From Gemmobacter sp. 24YEA27 (GTDB taxonomy: Bacteria > Pseudomonadota > Alphaproteobacteria > Rhodobacterales > Rhodobacteraceae), in the NCBI RefSeq assembly GCF_030052995.1, contig NZ_JASJPW010000005.1, positions 71,001-135,000 of the forward strand: a DNA stretch of 64,000 bases, given 5' to 3'. Numbering within the stretch: position 1 is the first letter of the stretch; every line of letters starts with the position of its first letter. Under the pieces are notes generated by a model that worked only from the letters and a program-made list of their open reading frames with translations, did not search any database and had not been told where the DNA came from. Shown in pieces: positions 8,052 through 17,688 of this stretch. The position numbers were made by a program, and so were the translations under genes.

Positions 8052-9059
8052 ATGGCCGGAGAGCAAATGCCGCTTCAGGAGGTATTGAAGCATCTGGAGC
8101 GCCTTGCGAATGACTCGCTGTCCCTTTGGCCGGTGCCGGAGGGGGCGACGGCGCGGCTGATCAATGTCTCGGAAAACGCGACCTATCTGGTCGAGGCCGG
8201 GGCGTATCGATCGGTCCTGCGCATTCACCGCCCGGCCTATCACACAAAACGCGGTATCGGCCAGGAACTGGCCTGGGCGCAGGCACTGGCCTCAAGCGGA
8301 CTGGTGCAGACGCCGCCGCCGATTGCCGGGCTGAACGGCGCTCTGGTCCAGGAGGGCCATAGCCCCGGCCTGCCCGATCCGCGTTTCATGGTGATGTTTC
8401 AGTTTGCCGAAGGCCGCCAGCCCGATGAGAACGAGGATCTGGTCGGCCCGTTTGAGCGCCTCGGCGCGATTGCGGCCCGCACTCATCTGCATTCCATGTC
8501 CTGGCCGCGCCCCGAGCCGCTGGAGCGGCTCCGCTGGGATTACGATGCCGTTTTCGGGCCAAAAGCGAACTGGGGCGACTGGCGCGCCGCGCCGAACGTC
8601 ACGCCTGGGCTGCAGGCGGTGCTGGAGGAGGTGGAACTGACGATCCGCCGCCGGCTGTCGGAGTTTGGCCAGGGACCGGAGCGCTATGGCCTGATCCATG
8701 CCGATATGCGGCTGGCAAACCTGCTGATTGAAGGTGAGAACACCACGCTGATCGACTTCGACGATTGTGGCCAGGGCTGGTATCTTTACGATTTTGCAAC
8801 CGGCGTCAGTTTCATGGAAGATCACCCCCAGGTGCCTGCCATGCGCGCCGCCTGGGTGCGCGGCTATCGCAGTGTCCGCCCGCTTTCCGATGCCGAAGAG
8901 CGCGAGATTGACACCTTCATCATGTTGCGCCGCATGGCGCTGCTGGCCTGGATCGGCAGCCATATCGAGGCCCCCGAACCCCAGGCCATGGCGCCGGATT
9001 TCGCCCGGGTCTCGGCCGAGCTTGGCCGCAGCTATCTGGCGCAGTTCGCCACGCAATAA
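8052..9059 (+). CDS. APH-fold small-molecule kinase, probable 1-amino-2-propanol kinase
   Basis: This 335-aa aminoglycoside-phosphotransferase/homoserine-kinase-like protein has the catalytic loop HADMRLANLL (His216, Asp218, Asn223) and the metal-binding IDFDDCG (Asp235-Asp237). The N-lobe has SENATYLVEAG and SVLRIHRP, the usual nucleotide-binding strands. In the mycobacterial AAUM locus the homologous family member is an (S)-1-amino-2-propanol kinase. Its product would then be split by a PLP-dependent phospho-lyase to an aldehyde, the substrate of the BMC aldehyde dehydrogenase. The lyase gene is not in this window. Substrate assignment is by context; the fold is certain. Confidence 0.85.
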   Translation: MAGEQMPLQEVLKHLERLANDSLSLWPVPEGATARLINVSENATYLVEAGAYRSVLRIHRPAYHTKRGIGQELAWAQALASSGLVQTPPPIAGLNGALVQEGHSPGLPDPRFMVMFQFAEGRQPDENEDLVGPFERLGAIAARTHLHSMSWPRPEPLERLRWDYDAVFGPKANWGDWRAAPNVTPGLQAVLEEVELTIRRRLSEFGQGPERYGLIHADMRLANLLIEGENTTLIDFDDCGQGWYLYDFATGVSFMEDHPQVPAMRAAWVRGYRSVRPLSDAEEREIDTFIMLRRMALLAWIGSHIEAPEPQAMAPDFARVSAELGRSYLAQFATQ

Positions 9060-9138
9060 TGTCTGTTGCCGCGTATCTAATGCAATCGGGTGACACACCG
9101 CCGCGTCAGCGCTCGCCGGTTCTGTGATGCGGGAGCAG

Positions 9139-9896
9139 TCAGGCCACCCGGCCATCGGCGAAGATCGCAGCAAGGATTTCGGCCTCGAATGCGGCCAGCC
9201 GCGCGTCTCCGCGTGGGCGTGGATGCGGTATGTCAATCACCACGTCATGCGCAATCCGGCCTGCGTCCAGCACGATCACCCGGTCGGAAAGCGCCACCGC
9301 CTCGGCCACGTCATGCGTTACCAACACGGCGGTAAAGCCGTCGTCACGCTTCACCTGCAGGATCAGATCCTGCATCACCAGCCGCGTCAGGGCGTCCAAG
9401 GCCCCCAGCGGCTCATCCAGAGCCAAAAGGCGGGGGCGGCTGACCAAAGCGCGCGCAAGGGCTACTCGCTGGCGTTGTCCGCCCGACAGGCTTGACTGCC
9501 AGTCCCCTGCTTTGCCCGGCAGCTGCACCTCGTACAGCGCGGCCTCGGCGAGGTCCCGCCGTGCGCGCGCGGCCCCCCTCCGGGTAAGCCGAGACTGACA
9601 TTGTCGATCACACTGGCCCAGGGCAGCAGTCGCGGTTCCTGAAACATCAGCCGGATCGACCCCAACTGATCCGCAACCGGCGCACCGTCCACCAGTACCT
9701 CGCCTCGCGACGGCGCATCCAGCCCGGTCAGCAGGCGCAACAGCGTGCTTTTTCCGCATCCCGACTTACCGACAATGGAGAGGAACTGACCCGCCCGGAT
9801 CGTCAGATCCAGCCGTGACAGGACTGTGTTGGCGCCAAAGCTCTTCTCGACCCCGGCCAATACGACCTCAGCCCCCTGCCGGTTATTGTCGGGCAT
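9139..9896 (-). pseudogene. ssuB: Sulfonate-type ABC transporter ATPase (SsuB-like), interrupted by an apparent one-base deletion
   Basis: This ATPase for an aliphatic-sulfonate importer would be about 252 aa. The N-terminal frame gives VEKSFGANTVLSRLDL, Walker [10 protein letters not shown] and the Q-loop [14 protein letters not shown]. The other frame gives [15 protein letters not shown], Walker [13 protein letters not shown] and [13 protein letters not shown]. The frames switch near 9580, within a run of six G on the coding strand (after NVSLGLPGG); one extra G would restore a continuous protein. The start at 9896 overlaps the permease stop by 14 bases. Everything else looks intact, so a sequencing error is as likely as real inactivation. 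Confidence 0.8.
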
Positions 9897-10710
9897 AAGC
9901 GGGATTCCAGGCCAGGGCACGGGTTTCCAGCGCGCGGGTAATCATGTCGGCGAGTTTGCCCAGCAGCGCATAGAGCAGAATGGACAGCACCACGACATCC
10001 AGCTGCATGAATTCGCGTGCCTGCATCGCCATATAGCCAAGGCCCGCACTGGCGGCCAGGGTTTCGGCGACGACAAGCACGAACCACATCAGGCCCAGAG
10101 CATAGCGCAGGCCGACGAATATCGTGGGCAGCGCGCCCGGAAATATCACCCGCAGAAAAAGACTGCGCTGTGACATTCCATAGGCGCGCCCCATCTCGAT
10201 CAGCTGGGGATCAACGTTGCGGACCCCGTGGAACGTGTTGATGTAGATCGGAAAGAACACGGATATGGCAACAAGGAACAGCCGCGCGGTTTCGCCCACC
10301 CCGAACCAGATGATCACCAGCGGGATCAGCGCCAGAATAGGAATGTTGCGGATCATCTGAACGGTGGTGTCGGTCAGCAGGGCCGACCGTTGCGATAGTC
10401 CGTTCGACAGCCCCAGGGCAAATCCCAGCAGGCCACCGATGGCCAGCCCGGCAAAAGCACGCAGCGCCGAAACCCCCAGATGCAGGAAGAGTTCGCCCGA
10501 AAGTGTCATTGTCCATGCCTTCGCCAGCACGGTGCTGGGTCTGGGCAGGATGCGGGTGGAGACCAGTCCGATATGGCTGCCGACCTCCCAGATCACCAGC
10601 ATCAGGACCGGAAGCAGGAAAGGCAGCCAGATCTCGGGTCGCAGGCGCCAGCCAGACCGTTTGGCCAGCTTGCTCTCTGCGAGGTCGTAGGATTGGTCCA
10701 CTACGGTCAT
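9883..10710 (-). CDS. ssuC: Sulfonate-type ABC transporter permease (SsuC-like)
   Basis: This 275-aa permease of the nitrate/sulfonate/taurine family has about six transmembrane helices after a charged N-terminus (RSGWRLRPEIWLPF). The EAA loop is GRAYGMSQRSLFLRVIFPGALP. Other family motifs are IPILALIPLVIIWFG and YMAMQAREFMQ. It forms an operon with the SsuB-like ATPase and diverges from the matching binding-protein gene at 11160, an arrangement that suggests a shared control region at 10711-11159. Confidence 0.9.
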   Translation of the reverse strand: MTVVDQSYDLAESKLAKRSGWRLRPEIWLPFLLPVLMLVIWEVGSHIGLVSTRILPRPSTVLAKAWTMTLSGELFLHLGVSALRAFAGLAIGGLLGFALGLSNGLSQRSALLTDTTVQMIRNIPILALIPLVIIWFGVGETARLFLVAISVFFPIYINTFHGVRNVDPQLIEMGRAYGMSQRSLFLRVIFPGALPTIFVGLRYALGLMWFVLVVAETLAASAGLGYMAMQAREFMQLDVVVLSILLYALLGKLADMITRALETRALAWNPAYARQ

Positions 10711-11159
10711 CTCGGCCCTTTGCAGATTCGGTGTCTCCCGGGTGCGGCCCGGACAGACGCCATTGCCCGATCAGCGTCGGGTTTATTGAACCGCAGGGTG
10801 GGGCATATTCCCCGGTCGGCCATTCTCTATTGCCCTTTCCGGAGAGCGCGGGCTTTGCGTTTTTTCGGGCCTGGACAGCAACATTCTTCTCAAATGCCCC
10901 GGCGGGTGCACAGGCACGGCAGGGGCGGGCCATTGTCGTTGCTGGTGATATGGAAAGGATGGTCAAAATAAATCTGTTATCTTTCCGATATTTAGGAGAT
11001 CGCATCTCTTTCGCGGCAGATCGTGACCAGACTGACATCGCCTGCGCGCGCATCTGCCTGGCTCCGGCTGTGCTCCGGCTTTTAAAATACGACCGCGAAA
11101 GTAGTTTATTTTCAGAAGCGGCCGCTGGTGCCGCGAACGAGACAGGTGGGAGATGAGAA
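10711..11159. promoter_or_regulatory. Divergent control region between ssuCB-like and ssuA-like genes
   Basis: These 449 bases lie between two divergent transport genes and must hold both promoters. Base composition drops toward AT-rich stretches at about 10960-11000 and 11080-11115. I see no convincing gene here and no clear operator dyad. A ribosome binding site (ggtgggagatgagaa) precedes the binding-protein gene. Confidence 0.5.
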
Positions 11160-12098
11160 ATGACGCTTAACAGACGGGACTTCGGACTGGTGGCAGCGGC
11201 CGCCCTTACCGCCTCGGTGCTGCCTGCGATGGCACAAACGAAAGAGATCCGTGTCGGCTTTCAGAAATACGGCACGCTTGTGCTGCTGAAAGGTCGGGGT
11301 CTTCTGGAGGAGAAGCTGGGCAAGCTGGGCTATTCGGTGACATGGCTGGAATTCGCCGCCGGTCCGCAGATGCTTGAGGCGCTGAATGCGGGCGCCCTGG
11401 ATATCGCGCAGACGGGCGAAGCGCCGCCTATTTTTGCTCAGGCTGCCGGGCCGCTGCTTAACTACCTGGCGTTCGAACCACCTGCGCCAAAGGGTGAGGC
11501 AATTCTTGTGCCTGCAGACAGCCCTGTCGCTTCGGTCGCCGATCTGAAGGGCAAGAAGGTGGCGCTGAACAAAGGGTCGAATGTGCATTTTCTCCTGGTC
11601 CGGGCCCTGGAAGCCGCGGGGCTGGCCTATGAAGATATTGAGACCGTCTTCCTGCCCCCCGCCGATGGCCGTGCTGCCTTTGAAACAGGCGCAGTCGATG
11701 CCTGGGTGATCTGGGATCCTTTCCAGGCGGCGGCCGAAACTGCGCTTGGGGCCAGGGTTCTGGCCAATGCCGAGGGCCTTGCGCCAAACTACCAGTTCTA
11801 TTTTGGCGAGCGCAGCTTCCTTGAGGGAAATACCGCAGTGGTGCCCGAGCTGATCGCGGCAATTGCCGAAACCGGGGCCTGGATCTCCTCGAACCCTGAC
11901 GCAGCAGCGGCGGAGCTGTCGCCTTCAACCGGGATTCCCGAGGATGTGCTGAAGATCGCCATCGGACGGCAAAGCTTTGGTGTCGGGCCGATCACAGACC
12001 AGGTCGTAGCCGATCAGCAGGCCGTGGCCGATACGTTCCACAAACTGGGCTTGCTGCCAAAGCCGATCACGGTTGCCGACGCCGTGTTCAGGGTCTGA
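11160..12098 (+). CDS. ssuA: Sulfonate-type ABC transporter substrate-binding protein (SsuA-like)
   Basis: This 312-aa periplasmic binding protein belongs to the SsuA/TauA/NrtA family. A twin-arginine signal (NRRDFGLVAAAAL) ends near AMAQTK. Mature motifs include IRVGFQKYGTLVLLKGRG, NAGALDIAQTGEAPPIFAQAA, VALNKGSNVHFLLVRALE and DAWVIWDPFQAAAE, which are diagnostic of aliphatic-sulfonate binders. It is divergent from ssuC and ssuB, so together they make a full importer. No desulfonating monooxygenase (SsuD) lies directly beside it; the flavin monooxygenase at 14688 belongs to a separate operon. Confidence 0.9.
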   Translation: MTLNRRDFGLVAAAALTASVLPAMAQTKEIRVGFQKYGTLVLLKGRGLLEEKLGKLGYSVTWLEFAAGPQMLEALNAGALDIAQTGEAPPIFAQAAGPLLNYLAFEPPAPKGEAILVPADSPVASVADLKGKKVALNKGSNVHFLLVRALEAAGLAYEDIETVFLPPADGRAAFETGAVDAWVIWDPFQAAAETALGARVLANAEGLAPNYQFYFGERSFLEGNTAVVPELIAAIAETGAWISSNPDAAAAELSPSTGIPEDVLKIAIGRQSFGVGPITDQVVADQQAVADTFHKLGLLPKPITVADAVFRV

Positions 12099-12289
12099 GC
12101 CAGGCGCCGGCCCGTCGGGCATTCCCGGATGGGTGCCGGCAGCAGCGTCTGGCGGCATCTTTTCCCCGCTCGGGATCGCCTTGATGGCGGAGATGGGTTT
12201 TGTACTTAGAACATCTGGCATTGCCTGGGGCACGGCGATGGTGTTCCGAAATTTGTCCCAAAGCATGGGTAAGAATCCTTTCTCATCGA

Positions 12290-12466
12290 TGATACGAATG
12301 TGCATTATCAAAGCATGCTCAGCGGTCAGGGGATCATGCTCGGGCAGTTGCACTTCTGAAGTCACAGATCGAATCCGGAGAGCTGATCCAGCCCTTTGAC
12401 ATTGCTCTGAATGAATATCGCTACTTGCTCGTCCACCTGCGGCGGCGTGAAGGATCCGGCGGTTAA
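12290..12466 (+). pseudogene. C-terminal remnant of a LysR/GcvA-type regulator, cut by an IS
   Basis: Reading on the plus strand gives HYQSMLSGQGIMLGQL, then after a one-base shift near 12355 gives SGELIQPFDIALNEYRYLLV up to TAA at 12464. Both pieces match the end of the LysR effector domain (AALAGQGVALG and GRLVRPFDIAL in GcvA-like proteins). The IS5 element starts at the next base, so this is the leftover of a gene damaged by IS activity. The 190 bases between ssuA and this remnant hold nothing else that I recognise. Confidence 0.6.
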
Positions 12467-13776
12467 CAGGCTGCTGATTTAGTCGCGTCCCGACGTCGCC
12501 TCTGGAATATGTTTCCCCTCTTTGCACTGCGAGAGGGGATCACGATGCGTGGCACGGACGAGGCGAGCGGTTCGCTGTTCAGCTATGTTGATCTGAAGAA
12601 ATGGATCCCGCCGCATCACCCGCTGCGCAAGATCCGGCAGGTCGTGAATGATGCCCTGTCGAGCATGATCATGGATTTCGACGCCGTTTAGGTTGACTTC
12701 GACCGCCCCTCGATTGTGTCGGAGCGGCTGATCCGGGCGGGCCTGATCCAGATCCTGTTCGCGATCCGGTCTGGGCGGCAGTTGATGGAACAGATGCAGT
12801 ATAATCTGCTGTTCCACTGGTTTTTGGGGCCTGGAATTGATGACCCGGTCTGGGTGCCGACTGTGTTCACGAAGAACCGTGACCGCCTGTTGAACACCGA
12901 GATGTCGCGCAAGGTCATGGCAGCCGTTCTTGCCCATCGCGAAGTGAAGCCGCTTCCGTCTGATGACCACTTCCCGGTCGATGGCACGCGGGTCAAGGGT
13001 GAGCTATCGAAGGCGCCACCGGTTCGGGCCCGGTGGCGAACGGCGTCGATGAAGAGCTTCGGGCCAAAGGTCGAAGGCCCGCAAGGCAATGATGATCCCG
13101 GCGATCCACCCGACTTTGACACTGCCGCCAATGACCCCCCGCCGCAACCGAGCCCGACCCGATGCCCCGCGCCAAATCCAGCCCCCGCAAGGCCGAAGTC
13201 GACTTCAGAGGTGAGACGCGTCCGAATGCAACTCACGCCTCCACGACGGATCCGGACGCGCGGCAGGCCGCGATCAACCCTTCGCCATGGGCCTCGAACC
13301 AGTGGCGGCACCATGGCACGACCACCGCCATTCGCCGGGCCGGACCCGGCGGCTGACGCCTGGCGCGGACAAGGGCTATGATGCGGCAGAGTTCGTTACC
13401 GACCGCGCCGGGCCTGTGTCACCCCGCATATCGCGCGGAAGTCGCGCTGTTCTGCCATTGATGGGCGCACAACCCGTCACAAGGGTTACACCATGTCTTT
13501 CCGGCACCGCAAAACGGATCGAAGAGGCTTTCGGCTGGGCCAAAATCGTCGGAGGCGCCGCCCAAACCGCCTTTCGAGGCATCGAACGCGCTCGTTGCCA
13601 GCTTCATCATGACGCCTGCCGCAGGAAATCTGGCCAGACAGTCGAAGCTAATCGCAGCTTGAACAGAAAATGGCGTTGCGAGAAGGCCAAACACGCCAGC
13701 CAAACCAGATGAACAAACCGGCCTCCTCGAACAGCAAAGAACAATCTCCTCAGCGCCGGACTAAATCAGCTCCCTG
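12467..13776 (+). mobile_element. Decayed IS5-superfamily element, copy 1 (1310 bp, TTAA target duplication)
   Basis: The ends are near-perfect inverted repeats: left caggctgctgatttagtc and right, read inward, cagggagctgatttagtc. They are flanked by TTAA at 12463-12466 and 13777-13780. Inside is a transposase beginning MRGTDEASGSLFSYVD with RQLMEQMQYNLLFHWFLG and DDPVWVPTVFTKNRDRLL. It has an in-frame TAG at 12689, frame breaks after VDGTRVKG (near 13005) and a missing catalytic middle part, so the protein cannot be made. A second copy with the same lesions lies at 36050. Confidence 0.88.
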
Positions 13777-13778
13777 TT

Positions 13779-14548
13779 AAGCTACAGCCTGTCCCTTCCG
13801 GTCGGTTTCGATCCTGTTGAAGTCGACCATGGCGTGGGGCAACCAGCCAGGGGCAATGTGTGGCCGCCGATGGTTGTAGAAGGTGATCCGAGATCCGATG
13901 GCGGCTTTTACGTGCGACCCGGTCTCCCGGGCCTGCTGGTAGACGCATTCATATTTCATAGACCGCCACAGGCGCTCTATGAAGACATTGTCGGTGCACC
14001 GCCCCTTACCGTCCATCGAGATGCGGGTACCGACGCGCGTCAGCCGGTCGGTCCAGGAGAAGGACGTGAACCTGCTGCTCTGATCGGTATTCATGATTCC
14101 GGGCGGCCAAAGCGGTGGATGGCCTCCTTCAGTATCCCGGCGCAGAAGTCTGCCGCAAGGGTGCTGGATATGCGCCGGGCCAGAGCCTTGCGGATGAACC
14201 AGTCCATGATGGCGACCAGATACAGGCCCTCCGCTGCATCGGCAGATAAGGGATGTCGGCACACCAGACCTGGCATGCAACGACCGGCCCGTCTCCTCGT
14301 CCAACTCCACCGCATGCTTCTTGCCGCCGTGCTCGAAGATCTCCGCTGCCCCGTCGAGCAGCGATTTCTTCCCCTGATGGATCAACGTCGGATGCACGCC
14401 GTAATCGGAGGCCAAATCCGACATCCTACGCTCGCCCTTTACGGCTTCCAGTGCCACGCCAACCGTGAAACCAGCGTCATGGTTCCTGCGCTTCCGCATG
14501 CCCGATCTCCTCATCCCTGGAGAACAGCAACCGTCAGATCGTAGCTTC
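13779..14548 (-). mobile_element. Internally deleted IS3-family element
   Basis: The minus strand reads an OrfA-like start (MRKRRNHDAGFTVGVALEAV, VHPTLIHQGKKSLLDGA) and then jumps to the end of OrfB (DNVFIERLWRSMKYECVYQ, ITFYNHRRPHIAPG). The central catalytic region is shortened and shifted. Related sequences containing agctac lie at both ends (13780 and 14541), suggesting that the whole element is about 770 bp against 1.2-1.4 kb for intact relatives. It abuts the right target duplication of the IS5 copy, so elements have inserted next to each other. It is not functional. Confidence 0.7.
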
Positions 14549-14687
14549 CGTCTTTGTCCGAATTTCGGGGAATAGCTCAATCAGATACGAGCCGCCAAAT
14601 CGCAGTCTTGTTTCCAGCTCTTACTGCCATGGAACAGAGCGTCAGGTCCGACGCCCTGACGCCACTGTGCCGCGCGATCTGGCCATC

Positions 14688-16036
14688 TCAGGCCGATTGC
14701 ACAAGGTGTCTTGCAGTGCCCAGATGGCCGGGTTTTGAAAGGCCGAGGTTCTGGCGCAGGGTTGCTCCCTCATATTCCGCGCGGAACAGACCCCTGCGAC
14801 GCAGCTCGGGCACCACATGGGCGATGAAATCCGTCAACCCACCGGGGAGAGTTGGCGGCATGATATTGTAGCCATCCGCCCCACCGGCAAGGAAGCGTTC
14901 CTCCAGCTGGTCAACGATATCGGACGCCGTGCCGACCAGCTGCCAGTGACCGCGTGCGCCCGCGATGCGCCGCGCCAGCTGGTTGATCGTCAGGTCCTCA
15001 CGCCGCGCGAGATCGAAAAGCAGCGCCTGGCGGCTCTTGCCGCCGTTGGTTTCCGGCAGCTCCGGCACCGGACCATCAGCCGGATAGGCGCTGAGGTCGA
15101 AGTCTCCGATCATGTAAGAGAGCTGCGCGATGCCCACCGAAGGGTGGATCAGTTCCTGCAATTCCGCGAACTTCTCCTGTGCTTCACTGCGGCTGCTGCC
15201 CACCACCGGGAAGACACCGGGCATCACTTTCAGATCGTCTGGCCTGCGGCCATATTTCGCAAGCCGCCCCTTCAGATCATTATAGAAGGCCACGGCATCG
15301 GCGGTCGTCTGCTGCGCGGTGAAGACCACTTCGGCGGTGCGGGCCGCAAGGTCCTTGCCCGGCTCAGACGATCCCGCCTGCACCACCACCGGATGGCCCT
15401 GGGGCGAGCGCGCCACGTTAAGCGGCCCTTTTACGTTGAAATGCGGGCCGCGATGGTTCAGCACATGTTGCTTGTCCGGGTCGTAATAAACGCCGTTTTC
15501 CTGATCGCGGCTGAAGGCGTCATCCTCATAGCTGCCCCAGAGGCCCAGCACGACATCGGTAAATTCCTCGGCACGCTCATAGCGCTGGTGATGCGGCAGA
15601 TGGCGTTCGGGCCGTAATTCGCGGCCTCTTCGTCGGTGTTCGAAGTCACTAAGTTCCAGCCACCCCGCCCTTCGCTGATCAGATCCAGCGATGCGAATTT
15701 GCGCGCCAGCGTATAGGGATCATTATAGGTGGTCGAGACCGTGCCAACGAGGCCTATCCTTTCTGTCACCGCCGCGAGGCCCGACAAAAGCGAGATCGGC
15801 TCAAAAAAGGCGGCACGGCTGAGGCGGGGGCCCACATCGCGGCTGGTATCTTTCACCGCCACGATATCATCGAGGAACAGAAGGTCGAATTTCGCAGCCT
15901 CCGCCTCCTGCGCGATTTTGGCATAGGCTTTGAAGTTCGCGCCGAGATCGGGCTGGGCGGAACCATGCCGCCAGGCGGCGACATGGTGGCCGGGTGCCAT
16001 AAGAAACGCGCCGAGTTTGATCTGTTTTTGGGTCAT
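14688..16036 (-). pseudogene. NtaA/SnaA/DszA-family FMN-dependent monooxygenase, one-base frameshift
   Basis: This bacterial-luciferase-like monooxygenase of the NtaA/SnaA/SoxA(DszA) group would be about 449 aa. The N-terminal frame gives KQIKLGAFLMAPGHH, FDLLFLDDIVAV and DLISEGRGGWNLVTS. The C-terminal frame gives VVVQAGSSEPGKDLAA and GGADGYNIMPPTLPGGLTDF. The frames meet near 15600, where one missing C (NYGPNA then HLPHHQRYERAEEF) explains the break. Such enzymes use reduced FMN and O2 to cleave C-S, C-N or similar bonds. It is the last gene of an ABC-importer operon, so it probably attacks the imported organosulfur compound. A paralogue is at 45988. Confidence 0.83.
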
Positions 16037-16048
16037 CTTTCTCTCCTG

Positions 16049-16879
16049 TCACTCAGCTGCGGTCAGGGTGTTTTGCAGGTAGGGCTGCGCCTGGTCTTCG
16101 GCGCGGCCCGGAATGTCATGGTCCAGCGCGGCAAGGATCTGGCGGCGCAGCGCCACGAAGGTATCGCTGGTGCGGTCTGCCCCCTCGCCCGGGGGGATCT
16201 GGACGATCTCGCGGATGCGGCCCGGATGGGGCTGCATCACCACCACACGGTCGGCGAGGGTCACGGCCTCTTCAACATCATGGGTCACGAGGATTGCGGT
16301 GATCTTCTCGGCATCGACGATCCGCCGCAGTTCCTCCTGCAAATGTCCGCGCGTCATCGCATCCAGCGCGCCGAAGGGTTCATCCAGCAACAGGACCGGC
16401 GGGCGCGGTGCGAGCGCGCGGGCAATCGCCACCCGCTGCGACATGCCGCCTGAAAGCTGGGCGGGCAGCGCGTCTTCGAATTCGGTCAGACCCACGAGGG
16501 CCAGATGCTCCCGCGCCCGATCCCGCCGAGTGGCTGCCGAAAGCCCGGATTTCTGCAGTCCTAATTCGACATTCTGCAAAGCGGTCAGCCAGGGGAAAAG
16601 CCGGTGCTCCTGGAACACAATGGCGCGCCCAAGTGTCGGCGGCCCCAGGCGCTTGCCATCCAACAGGATCTGGCCGCTATAGCGGTCCTCCAGCCCGACA
16701 ATCGCGCGCAGCAGGGTGGATTTCCCGCAGCCCGAGGCCCCGACCAGCACCACAAACTCGCCCGGCTCGACGGTGAGGGTAATGTCTTCCAGTGCGGTGA
16801 AGTAGCGGCCCGAAACGTTGAACTGCTGGGTCACGCCCAGGATCTCCAACCGGCCTGAATGGTTTGTCTTATCTGTCAT
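16049..16879 (-). CDS. Nitrate/sulfonate/taurine-type ABC transporter ATPase
   Basis: This 276-aa ATPase of the TauB/SsuB class has Walker A GASGCGKST, the Q-loop VFQEHRLFPWLTAL, the signature LSGGMSQRVAIARAL, Walker B VLLLDEPFGALD and the H-loop LVTHDVEEAVTL. It lies between the two permeases and the flavin monooxygenase in a five-gene minus-strand operon. Gaps are short (29 bases upstream, 12 downstream). The substrate is inferred to be an organosulfur compound from the adjacent monooxygenase. Confidence 0.92.
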   Translation of the reverse strand: MTDKTNHSGRLEILGVTQQFNVSGRYFTALEDITLTVEPGEFVVLVGASGCGKSTLLRAIVGLEDRYSGQILLDGKRLGPPTLGRAIVFQEHRLFPWLTALQNVELGLQKSGLSAATRRDRAREHLALVGLTEFEDALPAQLSGGMSQRVAIARALAPRPPVLLLDEPFGALDAMTRGHLQEELRRIVDAEKITAILVTHDVEEAVTLADRVVVMQPHPGRIREIVQIPPGEGADRTSDTFVALRRQILAALDHDIPGRAEDQAQPYLQNTLTAAE

Positions 16880-16908
16880 GGTCCTGTCCCTTTCGGTCAG
16901 CAGGCAGT

Positions 16909-17688
16909 TCAGTGATGGTTTTTCCAGCTCACGAGACGGCGCTCAGAAGCCTCTGCGATGCTGTTTATTGCAAAGCCGATGCCTCCCAACAGCAGCACGC
17001 CGACCATGACGAGATCCATCTCAAGCAGTTCCCGCCCGGCAGTCATCTGACTGCCGATCCCAGGGGCCACGGTCATGAAGTATTCCGCGCCCACGGTGGC
17101 CAGCCAGCCATAGATCAGCCCTAGGCGCAGGCCGGTGAAGATCTGTGGCAGCGCGGCGGGCAGGATCAGACGGCGCAACCGCGCAGCGGGGCCGAGGGCA
17201 TAGATCCGCGCCACTTCGCGCAAATGCTCGGGCACTTCGGCAGTGCCCTCCCAGGTGTTGATCACCACAGGGGTAAAGACGGCCATGCTTACGAAAACCA
17301 CCTTGGCCACCTCACCCGTGCCGAACCAGACAGAGATCAGCGGGATCCAGGCGAAAAGCGCGATCTGTTTCAGCACGTTGAAACTCGGGCCGAGCAGATG
17401 GCGCGCGAGACGGCTGCTGCCGATCAACAGGCCCAGCGGAATCGCGATCAGGCTGCCCGCCAACGCGCCGATCGCCAGGCGGGCAAGGCTTGCACCGATA
17501 TCGACCCTGAGTTCCCCTGCCGCCAGCATGGTGAAAAGGCGGGTGAAGACGAGGCTCGGTGCGGGCGAGAGGATCGGGTTCAGCAGACCTGCGCGAGCGG
17601 TGACCTCCCATATGATCAGGAGTGCTGCTGGCAGGATCAGCCCGACCGGCAGTTGGCGCGGGCGGCGGATGAAGGGAAGAGCGGTCAT
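16909..17688 (-). CDS. ABC transporter permease 2 of the organosulfur-type operon
   Basis: This 259-aa permease of the SsuC/TauC family starts MTALPFIRRPRQLPVG and has the EAA loop region RIYALGPAARLRRLILPAALPQ. The start is the ATG at 17688, which overlaps the stop of permease 1 in an ATGA arrangement. A longer in-frame reading that starts at 18303 runs out of frame through permease 1 and is spurious. Having two different permeases implies a heterodimeric channel, unlike the single SsuC at 9883. Confidence 0.9.
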   Translation of the reverse strand: MTALPFIRRPRQLPVGLILPAALLIIWEVTARAGLLNPILSPAPSLVFTRLFTMLAAGELRVDIGASLARLAIGALAGSLIAIPLGLLIGSSRLARHLLGPSFNVLKQIALFAWIPLISVWFGTGEVAKVVFVSMAVFTPVVINTWEGTAEVPEHLREVARIYALGPAARLRRLILPAALPQIFTGLRLGLIYGWLATVGAEYFMTVAPGIGSQMTAGRELLEMDLVMVGVLLLGGIGFAINSIAEASERRLVSWKNHH

